64,000 nt of DNA. It comes from Scilla litardierei. Its lineage: Eukaryota; Streptophyta; Magnoliopsida; Asparagales; Asparagaceae. The stretch covers positions 42,331,375 to 42,395,374 of the forward strand of contig CM061142.1 of NCBI GenBank assembly GCA_030789695.1, in the 5' to 3' direction. Position 1 is the first letter of the stretch, and each line of letters begins with the position of its first letter. Shown piece by piece: positions 41,864-52,780 of the stretch. The notes under the pieces were generated by a model that was not told the DNA's origin, searched no databases, and saw nothing but the letters and a program-made list of their open reading frames with translations. A program made the translations under genes and the position numbers.

Positions 41864-44566
41864 CAGCCCATACGCAATCCTTGAGATGATAAGTGTTTAT
41901 AAAACACATTTCTGGGGATCGCTTTCGTAAGCTGATCCTCTATCATCTCATGCGTAGATATGTACCTTATGTCTACCTTCTTGGTTTTATCATAGTCTTT
42001 TGCAAATCTGCAGTTCCTTTAAGATACTGCATTATCCTCTTAACCGCTTTCCAGTGTTCTTGCCCTGGGTTGGTTTGGTAACAGTTTACCATTTCCAACG
42101 GCAAAACAGATGTCCAGTCTCGTACACACCATAGTGTACATAAGACTATCAACTGCACTGGAATATGGAACTTTTTCCATAATTTCCTTTTCCTTTTGGT
42201 TCTTTGGACATGATTCCAGATATAAATTATCGCATATGCTTATATGAATATCAATGGACTTGCAGTCCTGCATATTAAATCGTTCTAGAACCTTCTTTAT
42301 ATAAGTCTCCTGTGAAAGAGAAAGAAGTTTCTTCGAACGACTCCTTGAAATCTTAACTCCAAGGATATATGCGGCTTTTCCTATGCCTTTCATCTAAAAT
42401 ACTGATGAAAGCCAAGCCTTGATACTCATCACAAAGCCCTTGTCATTTCCGGCTATTAAAATGTCATCTACATATAGAGACATAATAACATGCTTGCTTT
42501 TAATCCTCTTGATATATACGTAGTTATCTTTATCAAGTATGGAAAATCCATTTGATAAGACAACCTTTTGAAATCGTATATACCATTGCCTCGAGGATTG
42601 TTTAAGACCATATATGGATTTACGAATTTTACAAACCTTATGTTCGTTTCCTTCTTTTACAAACCCTGTTGGTTGTTCCATATAGATCTCCTCGTCCAAT
42701 TCTCCATTGAGAAAGGCAGTCTTTACATCCATCTGATGTAATTTGAGGTATAAGCAAGCTACCATTGCCAGAATCATGCGAATCAAGGTAAAACGCACAA
42801 CAGGTGAGAAGTTTTCTTCGTAGTCTATCCCTTCCTGTTGCGTAAAACCTTTCGCGACAATGCGAGCTTTATATCTATCTATAGAGCCATCAGCCTTATG
42901 CTTGATCTCGAGAACCCATTTGTTCCCAATTGCTCTATGTCCTCTGGGTGAGTTAACTAAGTCCCAGACTTGGTTAATTTTTCATGGATTTCAATTCCTC
43001 CTTCATCGCTTCCATCCATTTGTCTTTTGCAGGGCATGATTCGGCATATTTGAGATTCTTCAAGTCCTTGTTGACTCGAATTTAGATCAATTCTAATATC
43101 ACTCCCACTTGAAATGTTGTTAGAATTGCTCCCACTTGGATCATTATTCCCGTGTGGAATAGGATAATCGTCATTCGTATAATCCATTGGTGAAGGTTAA
43201 AAAGAATTTTCGTTTTCACCAAGAATTTCTCCCACTCGAATGAGGTAATCCTTTTTGATCATAAATCTCAAAATAGAGATAAGTCCTGACTTATCTCGCC
43301 CTGTCTTGGAAACTCGTTTTCCAAGAAAGTGACATCCCTCGACTCAAACTCAATTAGCACACCATTGTCTTCCTGACTAACAAAAACATAACCTTTGGAG
43401 TTTTATGCGTATCGTTTAAAGATACATTTCCTTCCCCTTGGCCCAAGTTTGCCATACTTATGGGAGGAAATATGTGCGTTGAATGCACAAACTCAAGGTT
43501 AAAAATGTTTAAGTCATGAGACCTTTGGTTCCACAACTCATAAGGAGTGGAGCTAACTGATTTCGAGGGTACGCGGTAAAAAATGAAAATGGTTGTCAAT
43601 AATGCATCACCCCAAAAAGTGATTGGCAAGTTAGCTTGCGCCATCATTGAATGGACCATTTTTCATTAAAGTCCTATACCTGCAACACCAATTTGTTGAG
43701 GAGTATAAGGCATAGTTACCTGATGTACTATGCCTTTTTCATCACAAAGTTCCTTTAAACTTGTTGACTGATATTCACCGCCCCTATCGGTTCCCACGAC
43801 CTTAATCTTGCGATCTAATTGATTCTCCACTAAACTCATATAGTTTTTAAAGCAGGTTTAGTGCTTTCAACTTTGTGGGATATCAAATAGATATGACCGA
43901 ATCGGGTGAAATCATCAATAAAAGTGATGAAATAGGACTTCCCGCGTCTTGTCTTGACATTCATCGGACCACATATGTCCGAATGGATAAGCTGTATTGG
44001 AACCTCGGCCCTTGTGCCGGTTCCAAACGGCTTGCGACAAGATTTCCTCACAAGGCAATGTTCGCAGGTCGACATTTCAACCTTTGAAACATTGGATAGA
44101 AGGCCACGTTTGGCAAGTCTATCTATACGCATTGGTCCAATATGACCAAGCCTTGTGTGCCAACAAATTATATTAGACTCATTAGTCAAAATATTTGTCA
44201 CAAGGAAATTTTCATTACATGAGGAAACACATTGTACTTATTACAATAAATCCTTTGAAATACAAACCCAGTACCAATAAAGGAATTATTACAAAAATAG
44301 GTCCATATTACAAACATGAAGGAACCAACTATTAACCAAGACCCATTAAATTGACCACAATATTAATATTCCTTTGAATATATGGAATGAAGAGAACATC
44401 ATAAAGTAGGAGAGTGTGGCCGTTGTCCAAGTCTAGCTTGCAATTCCCAACGCCTTTCTCTACAACACGTGTGTTGATTCCTACATTGATCCACTTCATT
44501 CCTTGAGTATCCGGTGATACTCCACGAAGGACCGTCTGTCCTTTGCTATGTGGTCGGTGGCACCTG
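41864..44566 (-). pseudogene. Copia-2 pol, frameshifted, RNase H core deleted
   Basis: Seen in order: protease IIDSGATDHIAKD (about 44565) and its tail to about 44340; GAG-pre-integrase WHTRLGHIGPMRIDRLAKRG; integrase HSDICGPMNVKT; RT with MDVKTAFLNGELDEEIYME, SIYGLKQSSRQWY and catalytic SLYVDD intact, then a stop and frame change; DICFAVG and MQYLKGTADL of the connection region; then a direct jump to RNase H's last residues (VDIRYISTHEMIEDQLTKAIP) ending at 41864. Roughly 120 residues of RNase H are absent. Several frameshifts occur between protease and RT. The pieces are clearly one lineage, so the damage postdates or accompanied copying. Confidence 0.92.
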
Positions 44567-44568
44567 AA

Positions 44569-45495
44569 TCAATTATCCCAAAATGGATTAGATTCCACAA
44601 GAAATAGTGAACTAGAAACACATATGTAACTAGTATTACAAGTTACCTCGTCACTTCCACTCGTACACGAACGAGCATAGTGACCGAGCTTGTTACACTT
44701 GAAGCACTTGATCCTTTTCAAGTCTTTCTTCTTGTGCCATTTCTTGTGTCCACCCTTATGTTTGGGTTCCTTGGTGGACTCAGGTTGCTTATTACGTTCA
44801 TTAGAAGACTTCGAACGATCTTTACGTTTCTTTCCCCCGTGTGAGGAACTAGCAACCATGTGCACTTCTGCACTTGGCTTGGCAGCCGCAAGCCGCTCTT
44901 CCTCTAATTCGAGGTGCTTGGAAACATCGTTGAAGGTCTTGATGCTCTCATTATGAGTGAGATGCATCTTCATCTGATCCCACCCATTTGGTAGGGAACG
45001 TATGACTGCTTGGATTTGTTGCTCATCCGTGAGCACATGACCTGCGTCCTTTAACTCTGAGATAAAGTTCGCCATATGTCGCAGATGTTTCCCCATGGAA
45101 TGATCTGGACGTTTCTTATATGTATCGAACTTTATAGTTAAGGCGCGAAGTTTGGACACCGATGTGCCACCGAACTTCTCCTCTAGCTTGGACCATATGT
45201 CCATGGCTAGGTCATATTCTCGGAAGATGCGCATTATGTCATCAGCCATACTGCTTAATAACGTAATGCGCGCTATCTTATTCTTCCGAGACCAAGCATC
45301 AAAAGCTTCCTTGTCTCGTCTGTGTTGGGCCGTAGTGCCCAACTCGGGTTCAATCATAACGTTCTTTAGAGTTTCGAGCACTTCTTGCTCCTCTAGAACG
45401 TATTGTATCTTTATGGACCAAAGTTTGTAATTATCGCCGTTGAGTTTTTCACCTTTGTTTAACTCAGCGACGATATTCTTTGAAGCGGAAGACAT
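44569..45495 (-). CDS. Copia-2 gag, open (about 309 aa)
   Basis: Start chosen at MSSASKNIVAELNKGEKL (45493-45495), the usual start of this family, rather than the longer frame opening at 45549. Contains the copia gag pattern (GDNYKLWSIKIQYVLEEQEV, LWSKLEEKFGGTSV-like, LRALTIKFDTYK, LTDEQQIQAVIRSLP), a lysine-rich linker and a zinc knuckle CFKCNKLGHYARSC. The protease begins in another frame right after, so gag-pol continuity is lost or depends on frameshifting. Confidence 0.92.
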   Translation of the reverse strand: MSSASKNIVAELNKGEKLNGDNYKLWSIKIQYVLEEQEVLETLKNVMIEPELGTTAQHRRDKEAFDAWSRKNKIARITLLSSMADDIMRIFREYDLAMDIWSKLEEKFGGTSVSKLRALTIKFDTYKKRPDHSMGKHLRHMANFISELKDAGHVLTDEQQIQAVIRSLPNGWDQMKMHLTHNESIKTFNDVSKHLELEEERLAAAKPSAEVHMVASSSHGGKKRKDRSKSSNERNKQPESTKEPKHKGGHKKWHKKKDLKRIKCFKCNKLGHYARSCTSGSDEVTCNTSYICVSSSLFLVESNPFWDN

Positions 45496-47446
45496 TTTAC
45501 TTTTAAAATGCTGCAAAAAACACAAAACCGAAGGTTCGATCAAAAACATTGCATAAAAATTCTTAAAATATAACTCCCACTTGAAATGATAATAGAGTAT
45601 CCTATTTGGATAGTTCTAAAAATTCAAATCCCACTTGGAATTATAGTATATTTGATAAGTTACTTTCGAAAAATATTGAAGATGTTGTTCTAGAATCGAA
45701 AAGGTCTCTATGATTCCAATCACCATCTAGAACAACCTTCAATATTCCCCCATCACTTATCAAACAATAGTACTCTTATAGTACTAGCAGCGGAAAACGA
45801 GTATTTGATAAGTTACTTTCGAAAAATATTGAAGATGTTACTCTAGAATCGGAAAGGTCACTATGTTTCCAATCACCATCTAGAGTAACTTTCAATATTT
45901 CTCCCTCACTTTATCAAATGTTAGTACTCTTATAGTACTTTGCAGCGGAAAAGCGTTTTTGAAAACGTATTTTTCAAAACGAATTTAAAATACATTGGTT
46001 AATCTCCGTAGAGTAGAGCACAACGTCATAAGTTCATTGGCTAATCTCTGTGGAGTAGAGCACAATGACATGGCTAATCTCGCATGAAGTAGAGCATTAC
46101 GGCTAATCTTCAAGGAGTAGAGCACATTTACATAAGTACATTGGCTAATCTCCGTAGAGTAGAGCACAATGACTTAGCTAATCTCGCATGAAGTAGAGCA
46201 CTATGGCTAGTCTTCAAGGAGTAGAGCCCAAGTTAAAAACTTCATTAAAACGTTAGTCCCGTATGAACTAGTCGGCAGTGTGGTTAGCCCCGTATGGGCT
46301 AATCGACACATTCGAGTTTGACCAATGCCCTTTGTCACCCCGTATGGGTCAGTTGACAAATTTGCAGTCGACCCGGACCTTCTGCCAGATTGGTCGACCA
46401 AAAACACAAAATTGGTCGACCAATATTCGAACTGCAACTTCTCCCGGCCAGGGCCTCTGCCCTGGCCGGGCCAGGGGCCCTGGCCCCCTCGGCCAGGGCC
46501 GGCCGGCCAGGGCCGGCCGGCCAGGGGCCACTGGCCGAGGCCAGGGCTCCTGCCCAGGACTCGGCCAGGCCACTGGCCGAGGCCCTGGCCTGAGGCCAGG
46601 GCGCTGCCCTGGCCTCTGCCAGGGCGGCCTGGCCTCTGGCCGAGGCCAGGGCTCCTGCCCTGGCCTCGGCCAGGCCCTGGCCTGAGGCCAGGGTGCCGGC
46701 CCTGGCCTCTGCCAGGGCCGGCAGGCCGCTGGCCGGGGCCAGGGCTCCTGCCCTGGCCTCGGCCAGGCCCTGGCCTGAGGCCAGGGCACCGGCCCTGGCC
46801 ACTGCCAGGGCCGGCAGGCCGGCCAAGGGCCGGCCCTGGCCACTGCCAGGGCCGGCTTGGCCGACAGTGCTTGGCCAAGGCCGGCCATGGCTTGGCCATG
46901 GCCAGTCATGGCCAAGGCCATTCGGCGTTGGCCGGCCATGGCCCCTTTGGCCATGGCCGGCCACCCCCTTTAAATGGGGTTGCCGTACTCATTCCTCCCC
47001 CTTGATGGGGTGGTCGCCGGTGGTTATTGGCCGTAGCCAACCCCCTCCGCATGGGGAGAGGGGGTGCATGGCCTTCATAGCCCATTTGGCCATGGTGCAC
47101 ATGCACCAAATTTTCCTCTTACCCGATGGAAATAACTTCCATCATCTTCCTCGATGAAGCACCCGTTCGTCGAAGAAATTAGTTATTTCTTAATGGCCGT
47201 GTGCCAAAAATGAATAACGTACTACGTGAACGGTCGGTTCTTCCCGTCACGGAGAGTTCCTACCATATCCGTAATGATAGGAGACCCTAACGTGAAAAGA
47301 ACAACCGCTGCGTTCTCTCCGTCACGAAGCGTTCCTACTATATCCGTAATAGTAGGAGACCCATTCGTGAAAAAGACAACGACTCGTTCGTAGTTTCGAC
47401 GGGGCGGTGGATTGACCGGGGCGAACCCATATGGCTCTGATACCAA
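45496..47446 (-). other. Copia-2 leader: tandem repeats, GC-rich array and primer site
   Basis: From the 5' LTR inward: primer site TGGTATCAGAGCCATATGGG adjoining 47447; about 450 bp of unique sequence; a GC-rich array (46440-46965); a repeat based on GGCTAATCT...GTAGAGCAC (46000-46230, about six units); and two copies of a roughly 153-bp unit starting TATTTGATAAGTTACTTTCG (45649-45801, 45802-45952). All reading frames over the GC array are compositional. Confidence 0.85.
46440..46965. repeat. GGCCAGGGC/GCCCTGGCC inverted-repeat array
   Basis: About 525 bp built from GGCCAGGGC, GGCCGGCC and GCCCTGGCC words in both orientations. It is open in several frames on both strands and would fold very strongly as RNA. 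It is similar in style, though not in unit, to the array in the LARD LTRs. Confidence 0.95.
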
Positions 47447-48052
47447 TGAAGGATCCTGCCAAAACAGAGTTAGGATCGATAATATGAAGTTTAGACTTAC
47501 GCTTGCGTACGCGGCACGGTAGTCTACGAACTTCGCCTTCGGATTCGCCACGACGGATCGAGTCTACTCACGAACGGAGTAAGGCTACTAATCCACAATC
47601 TAAATCTCTATTTTAGATTAAGAACTTGGAAGGAGGGAGAGGAAATATTTCTGCAGAGCTTCGCTATGAAGAAGATGCATGCATGAATTTCATGCAAAAT
47701 GTGTAAGGAAAATGGCTACCCTTGGGTCTTATTTATAGCCCCCAAGGTAGTTATTTTAGGGTAAGTTGTTCCTTTGGAACAACTTAATTAAGGTGTACCA
47801 TGATACATGGCACATTATAAGCTTAAGTTGTACCATATGCATGGTACAACATAAGATTAAGATATTCCCCCTTTATTAGCCATATGTCGCATGCACTTAT
47901 GCATATATAATGCGACTTTCCCGCTCATCCAGAGATCCTCTCCGCAAGGGAACAGATTCCCTTTGCACACGACTTCGTGTACGCGACGTTCGAGGTCCGT
48001 AATCCCTCGTACATCCCCCACAAGGGTGTACAAACGTCTTCCATATCCAACA
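47447..48052 (-). repeat. Copia-2 right (5') LTR
   Basis: 606 bp, differing from the left LTR at about two places (T/C near 47527, CT/AT near 47855). Followed by the duplication ccact. Confidence 0.96.
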
Positions 48053-48057
48053 CCACT

Positions 48058-48608
48058 CCCCCGCACAGGGGTGCAAGTGAGGAAAACTCCATAATATCAC
48101 CACTCTGTGGAAAGTACCCAAAACTGAGCAAGGTACACTAACTCTGTCATATACTAGTCCAGTTCTCATTCTCTACTTGCACCCAATTTTCCCCCAACCC
48201 CTTTCTAGGGCGCTCACCCGCCATGTGGCAGACCGAGACATCCCCTTTAATTTATTAGCAATTAGTTAAGAAAGCTAGCATACAATGTTAAGGGAATTGA
48301 ATTTAAACTACATTAAGGTGACCTAAAGGAGTAACAAAGCTAACATGCATGAAGATTTCATTTAGACAACAATGAGATCGCATACAACATGAGAATTGCA
48401 ATTAAACAACAATTTTAGCCCATTCAAGTTGCATTTATACATAGTGTGCAATATTCGGGTGACATAAAGGAAAAGGGCCATAAATGAAGGTTTTCATTTT
48501 GATCCACAATATATCGCATGCATCGATGTCGACCACACATCCAAACCCACTCATGCATAGCCATAAACCCCACATCATGCCTTTCACATTGTTCACATGC
48601 ATATAAGT
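48058..48608 (-). repeat. Gypsy-2 5' LTR, middle piece
   Basis: Matches about 10800-11355 of the other LTR. It ends at ATATAAGT, where the next insertion starts. Confidence 0.92.
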
Positions 48609-51600
48609 TGTCACGCCCCGCTTCCCAAAACGACGGAAGCGAGACATGACGAAGGTCCGCATGGGCCGGGGCTGAGAAGCCCAGACCTAATAAGCATCTG
48701 TAGGGATACCATGAAGAAGTACATGTTCTTGCATATAAAAGCTCTGAACAAAGAAATAAGAGTACAAGAAAGAAAAATGCATTCATTAATATAAGGAGAT
48801 AATATCCAGCAAATACAAAAGTCTAAAAAGAAGCCCAGTAAGGCTACAAACAGCTGAAAGTAAACTAATGGTGCAAGCACCCAACCTAGGCAGAAAGGTA
48901 AACGGTGCTACGCACCCAACTAGAAGGTAGCAAAACTCTGAAAAGACAACGATGAGGGACCTCTAGGACGGGTCCTCATCAGGTACGTACTCTGGGTTGA
49001 CGTCCTCTAGCTCCAGTTACTTAGGTATGTACGACTCGTCCACGTACTCTGGCTCAACACCTGACGTACATCACCGAAGAGAAAAGGAACTGTACGTCAG
49101 ATAACGTCTACAAGAATGTGTGAGAGACTCTACTGCAAGTGTAAGGTAATTTAAGAGCAACGTTTCACTGGTTGATTAACATGCTGTTGTTATGACATGA
49201 TATTTGTACTATGTAGAAAGTAAAGAGGTGCAAGAAAGTAAAGTGTGACAGGCAGTAGCCGTAGCATGTGCTACCGACTACGGGACTAAGCTAGACAGGA
49301 CAAGACAAGACAAGACAAGACATGTACGACTCGAAGGGTTCACGCCTTACGGTTTGAGAGCGGTCAGACCCTCTCCCCGTGCGACCGCTCAACCCTACCC
49401 CAAACCAGTGCTCAAGACAAGATATGGATCACTCTCGCTTGGAGAGCATCCGAAACGATCAAAGGCTTTTTGTGTAACAGGGATCACTCTCGTGTGGAGA
49501 GCATCCAAAACATCCGTAGGCTTTTTGTGTAACTCTCGCGTGGAGAGCATCCGAAACGCCCGTAGGCTTTTTGTGTAACAGTGATCACTCTCACGTGGAG
49601 AGCATCCGAAACGCCCATAAGCTTTTTTTAACAGAGCACGACATGACAAGTGTAGGGAATTGTTCTTCTAGGGGATCCACACGCACGCACACACAGAATA
49701 GCCCTAAGGCGTCAGTTGTTGTTGTTGTTTGTTTGTGCTTAGACTTCGTCGTCAAGTCTAAGCTGTCAAGGGGGGTCCCGGACGCTATCATTTCACGTCC
49801 GGTTCTCTTTAGTCGCACCTTTATAGTTTAAGGAAATATGGCCTAAATGTGGCCGAAAGTACACAAGTGTAAACACTTGCCTGCGATGGCAAGAGTATCG
49901 TATCTCTGGAGCGTCTCATCGAAGCGGTGCGTCAGTAAGGGTCCGTCTGAAACGGGTCAACGACGATGTCAGGACACGTTTTTCATCATTCCTAGAGTTC
50001 ATTTCTAGGTTCAACGGGCTATCCTAGCAGTCAAAGTCATGTTTTTGTTTTGGTTCAGCCTAATCGACAATCTATCTTATGTGCACAGATATTCAAGTCC
50101 TTTGTCGATGTCTAAGATTTAGCAACATTTTAAAGGAGCAGAAATGAAATTTAATTATTGTTGACGATTTTTAGATTAAGTTTTCGATTTGTTACGGTGT
50201 GGGTTCTTACTATGCGTTAGAGGGCTAACCTTTTTTATGTTTGACCGTAGAGCAGATGTTGGGTTTAAACGGCGATGGGTCTGCGTCGTCAGCAATGTCT
50301 CGGCCGCGGGTAGCGCGACGAGACATGTCCAGATAGCAAGGTGGAGGCACGAACAGTGAGCAAACGTTGAGATCTCCCTCCCGTTACGGGTTGCGTAACG
50401 GATCTATACGACGGCGGTAACGTCGGGGAAAACACGTGAGTTCGACGACGCGCGTGAACTCCTAGGAGCAAAGGGGGCTGCTGGGGATTGAAGGAGGTCA
50501 GTGGGGGTTGTTCGGCTCGGTGGGTGGCTAACGGCGGCTACGCGTGGCAGTGACCGGCCGTGAGAAGGCAACGAGGACAGATTGCACAACGGGTCGCTGT
50601 TTTGAGTCGCAGCGAAGATGTCGCGGCCTGAGGGGGCAAAGGGCACTTGCAGGTGATAGACGGGCGTGTTTGATCTGCGAGATTGAATTCGTGATAAGCT
50701 ACAAGCGTTAAATTAACAAAATAATATGATAATATAACATATATCTATTGATGTGTATATATACACACACACTAACTTATTTATAGTAGTGTATATATAT
50801 ATATATATTAATTCAACTTAAATGATATGTTATAACTATATAATAGGAATCATAGTATACTGCTCATAATATAAAAATATGAACCAAACTGTTTATAATA
50901 TTTAAAATACACTGTTCATATATAATTGCAAGTGCTGTTCACGTAATATTGATGTCGCGTTGTGGTTGCAGTTGCGCCAAGGTGACTGCCGTTTGAGCGA
51001 CGTCGGACAGTAGCGAACGGAGGTGTACCGGCATGGGGCTGAGCGGTTGTGTTGAGGGCTGAGGCATGGAGGACTGGTAGCCTAGGGTTGTCAGAGGTGG
51101 CGCGCGGAGGAGGAATGACTTGGGCACAGGCTGGAGTAGGGGAGAGAGGTCGACGCATGTCAGGGAAAGTGGGCGTGCGGTGGCGAAGATATGGGGTTGG
51201 CGCCCGGGGCGCGGCTGAGAGGGGAGCTGACCGTGCGGTGGAGAGGTGGGGGATCCGCGACAGTCGAAGGGCGCAGGTGTGGGTCGTCGGAAGGAGGATG
51301 GCGCGCGTGAAGGAGACTGAAGATCGACGGTCTAAGGGGAGAAAGGCCTGCGGCTCGGATGAAGAAAAATGTCACGGGTAGGGTTGAGGTTGACGAGAGA
51401 GAGGGTTGAGAGGGAGTACGGTTTGACAGGAAAAAGAAAAAGAGGTGGCGGCTGCAACCTCTAAAGCCATAGGGCTAGTTTGCTGTTAATAGAGGGGGAA
51501 AGAGAGAGGTTGACGTGGAGAGAGATCCGGGGAGTGGGTGATATCGTGGGGTAGTCGGTTGTTATGATTTTTTTTGAATTGGGATTTGTTTGGTTGTGCT

Positions 51601-51978
51601 ATCAAATAGGTTTTGCTTTAAAATATTCGATTTGAAACCCTTAACAAAAAGTGCTGGCAATGTTCAGTAGATTAGGCTAAAGGTATTAATAGTATTAGGT
51701 TTTGTTTTTTTAAAAATAAACGTGCAGACTCTCTGACTTTAGAAATTCAAAAAGTTAATAAAAAGGTTTTTTTAATTAATAATGTGTTTTAACAGATTGG
51801 TCTCTCCATGTCCAAAAATTACAAAAAAAATACCGGGACGCTCGCGTCTCTGAGAGGATGGTGGATACGTGGTTCGGTCACGCGTCTGAACTACAGAAGA
51901 CCATAATAAAAAATAGAAAAAAAAATTACGTATACGAAACGAGATACACGCTAAAATTGTAGCGTCGAAAAGTGACCT
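48609..51978 (-). mobile_element. Solo LTR of a gypsy-1-related family (about 3.4 kb)
   Basis: Begins TGTCACGCCCCGCTTCCC, the reverse complement of the gypsy-1 LTR end, and the first 100 bp match it. The right end is less clear: the host LTR resumes at ATATAAGTTCCC, giving a taagt duplication, and the element's own first bases look altered. There is no coding sequence, so it is read as a solo LTR. It contains a tandem array at 49425-49635, an (ACAAG)n run near 49300, AT-rich sequence with TA repeats at 50690-50940, and GC-rich parts at 50280-50650 and 50950-51400. Confidence 0.75.
49425..49635. repeat. Four-unit tandem repeat with CTCTC...GAGAG hairpins
   Basis: Units of about 51 bp read GATCACTCTC-(gctt/gtgt/acgt)-GGAGAGCATCC followed by GCTTTTTGTGTAACA. 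Each carries a 5-bp inverted repeat around a variable loop. Confidence 0.9.
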
Positions 51979-52740
51979 TATATAAGTTCCCATTACACAC
52001 AAATGAATTCATTACACATAAATGTCGACATTAGCAATTTAGCAGGCATTGCTTAACAAATTGTGGCAAACTTAATAACTAACATGCAATCTTTTAGCAA
52101 TTTTAGTAACTAAAATGCAAGCATTAACAACATTAGTAACTTTAACATGGTTTCTAATGAAGGATTAGATTCTTAGCATCTTAAGGAAACTAAGTCTTGG
52201 TATGAAACCCAACTTTGTTTAAGAAAAATACCATCTTTAATCCAAATTAGGCAAAAGTGGCAACTTTGATGAACAATATAAAGATGTCTCTCTTTTGCCC
52301 TTTTTGTATGCTTAAAATAAAAAGAAAAAGAAAGAAGAATGGAGAAGAAAAGAAGTGAGGATTTCTAGAAGAACTTGAAAAATATCTTCTCTTCTCTTGT
52401 ATTCTAGTTTCTTCTCTTTGTTTTTTTCTCTCTTGTTTTTTTTTTGCATGTTGCATTTCGGCCCACTCTTTGGAGGGAGGAAAAAATCAAAAGGGAGATA
52501 TATTTAGTAAGAGATTTTCTCCTAAAGATCCATTTAATTGCAAGTTTACCATTCCTCATAATCCCTTTATAATTGCCCTTTATCTTAGGGTTTTAATTAC
52601 ACGTTTGCCATGGCACGAAGCCTAATTATTATTATACGGTGCAATGGAGGCGAATGGTCCTAACATCTACGTACACGGTACAATGGAGGTGTACCCCAAA
52701 GAGTGTATTATAGCCATATTATACTCTACGAGGGGTTACA
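51979..52740 (-). repeat. Gypsy-2 5' LTR, last piece
   Basis: Matches 11355-12625 of the other LTR with about 490 bp missing near 52310. It ends GGGGTTACA and is followed by agtta. Confidence 0.92.
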
Positions 52741-52780
52741 AGTTAGGGATGTAAATATACACTTTTCACTAAAACTCACT

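Larger units (their letters stand above)
40212..48052 (-). mobile_element. Copia-2: young, defective Ty1/copia element
   Basis: LTRs of 606 bp at both ends (40212-40817 and 47447-48052), duplication ccact at 40207-40211 and 48053-48057. The LTRs differ at two places by eye, so insertion is recent. Orientation is minus: primer site TGGTATCAGAGCC (initiator tRNA-Met) just left of 47447 and purine tract right of 40817. Gag is open, pol is interrupted and lacks most of RNase H, and the leader is nearly 2 kb and full of repeats. It must have moved with enzymes from another copy. Confidence 0.95.
10014..52740 (-). mobile_element. Gypsy-2: Tekay-type Ty3/gypsy element, carrier of all insertions from 15 to 52 kb
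   Basis: The element is bounded by LTRs starting TGTCA(C/T)GCC and ending GGGGTTACA on the + strand, with the duplication agtta at 10009-10013 and 52741-52745. Read right to left: 5' LTR (39418-52740, twice interrupted), gag, zinc knuckle, protease, RT, RNase H, integrase, chromodomain, polypurine-like stretch, 3' LTR (10014-12625). Later insertions at 15171-16987, 18427-38522, 40212-48052 and 48609-51978 account for most of the 42.7 kb. The LTRs differ at many sites and the right one lacks about 490 bp near 52310, so the insertion is old. Confidence 0.93.

Noticed and set aside
46207..47157. Long overlapping frames on both strands (up to 230 aa), rich in Gly, Pro, Arg and Ala
   Set aside because: They lie over the GC-rich inverted-repeat array, which is open in nearly every frame. 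No start context, domain or conserved motif supports a gene.
51049..51381. 110-aa Arg/Gly-rich frame and its antisense partners
   Set aside because: GC-rich segment within the solo LTR; no motif, and frames on both strands are equally open.
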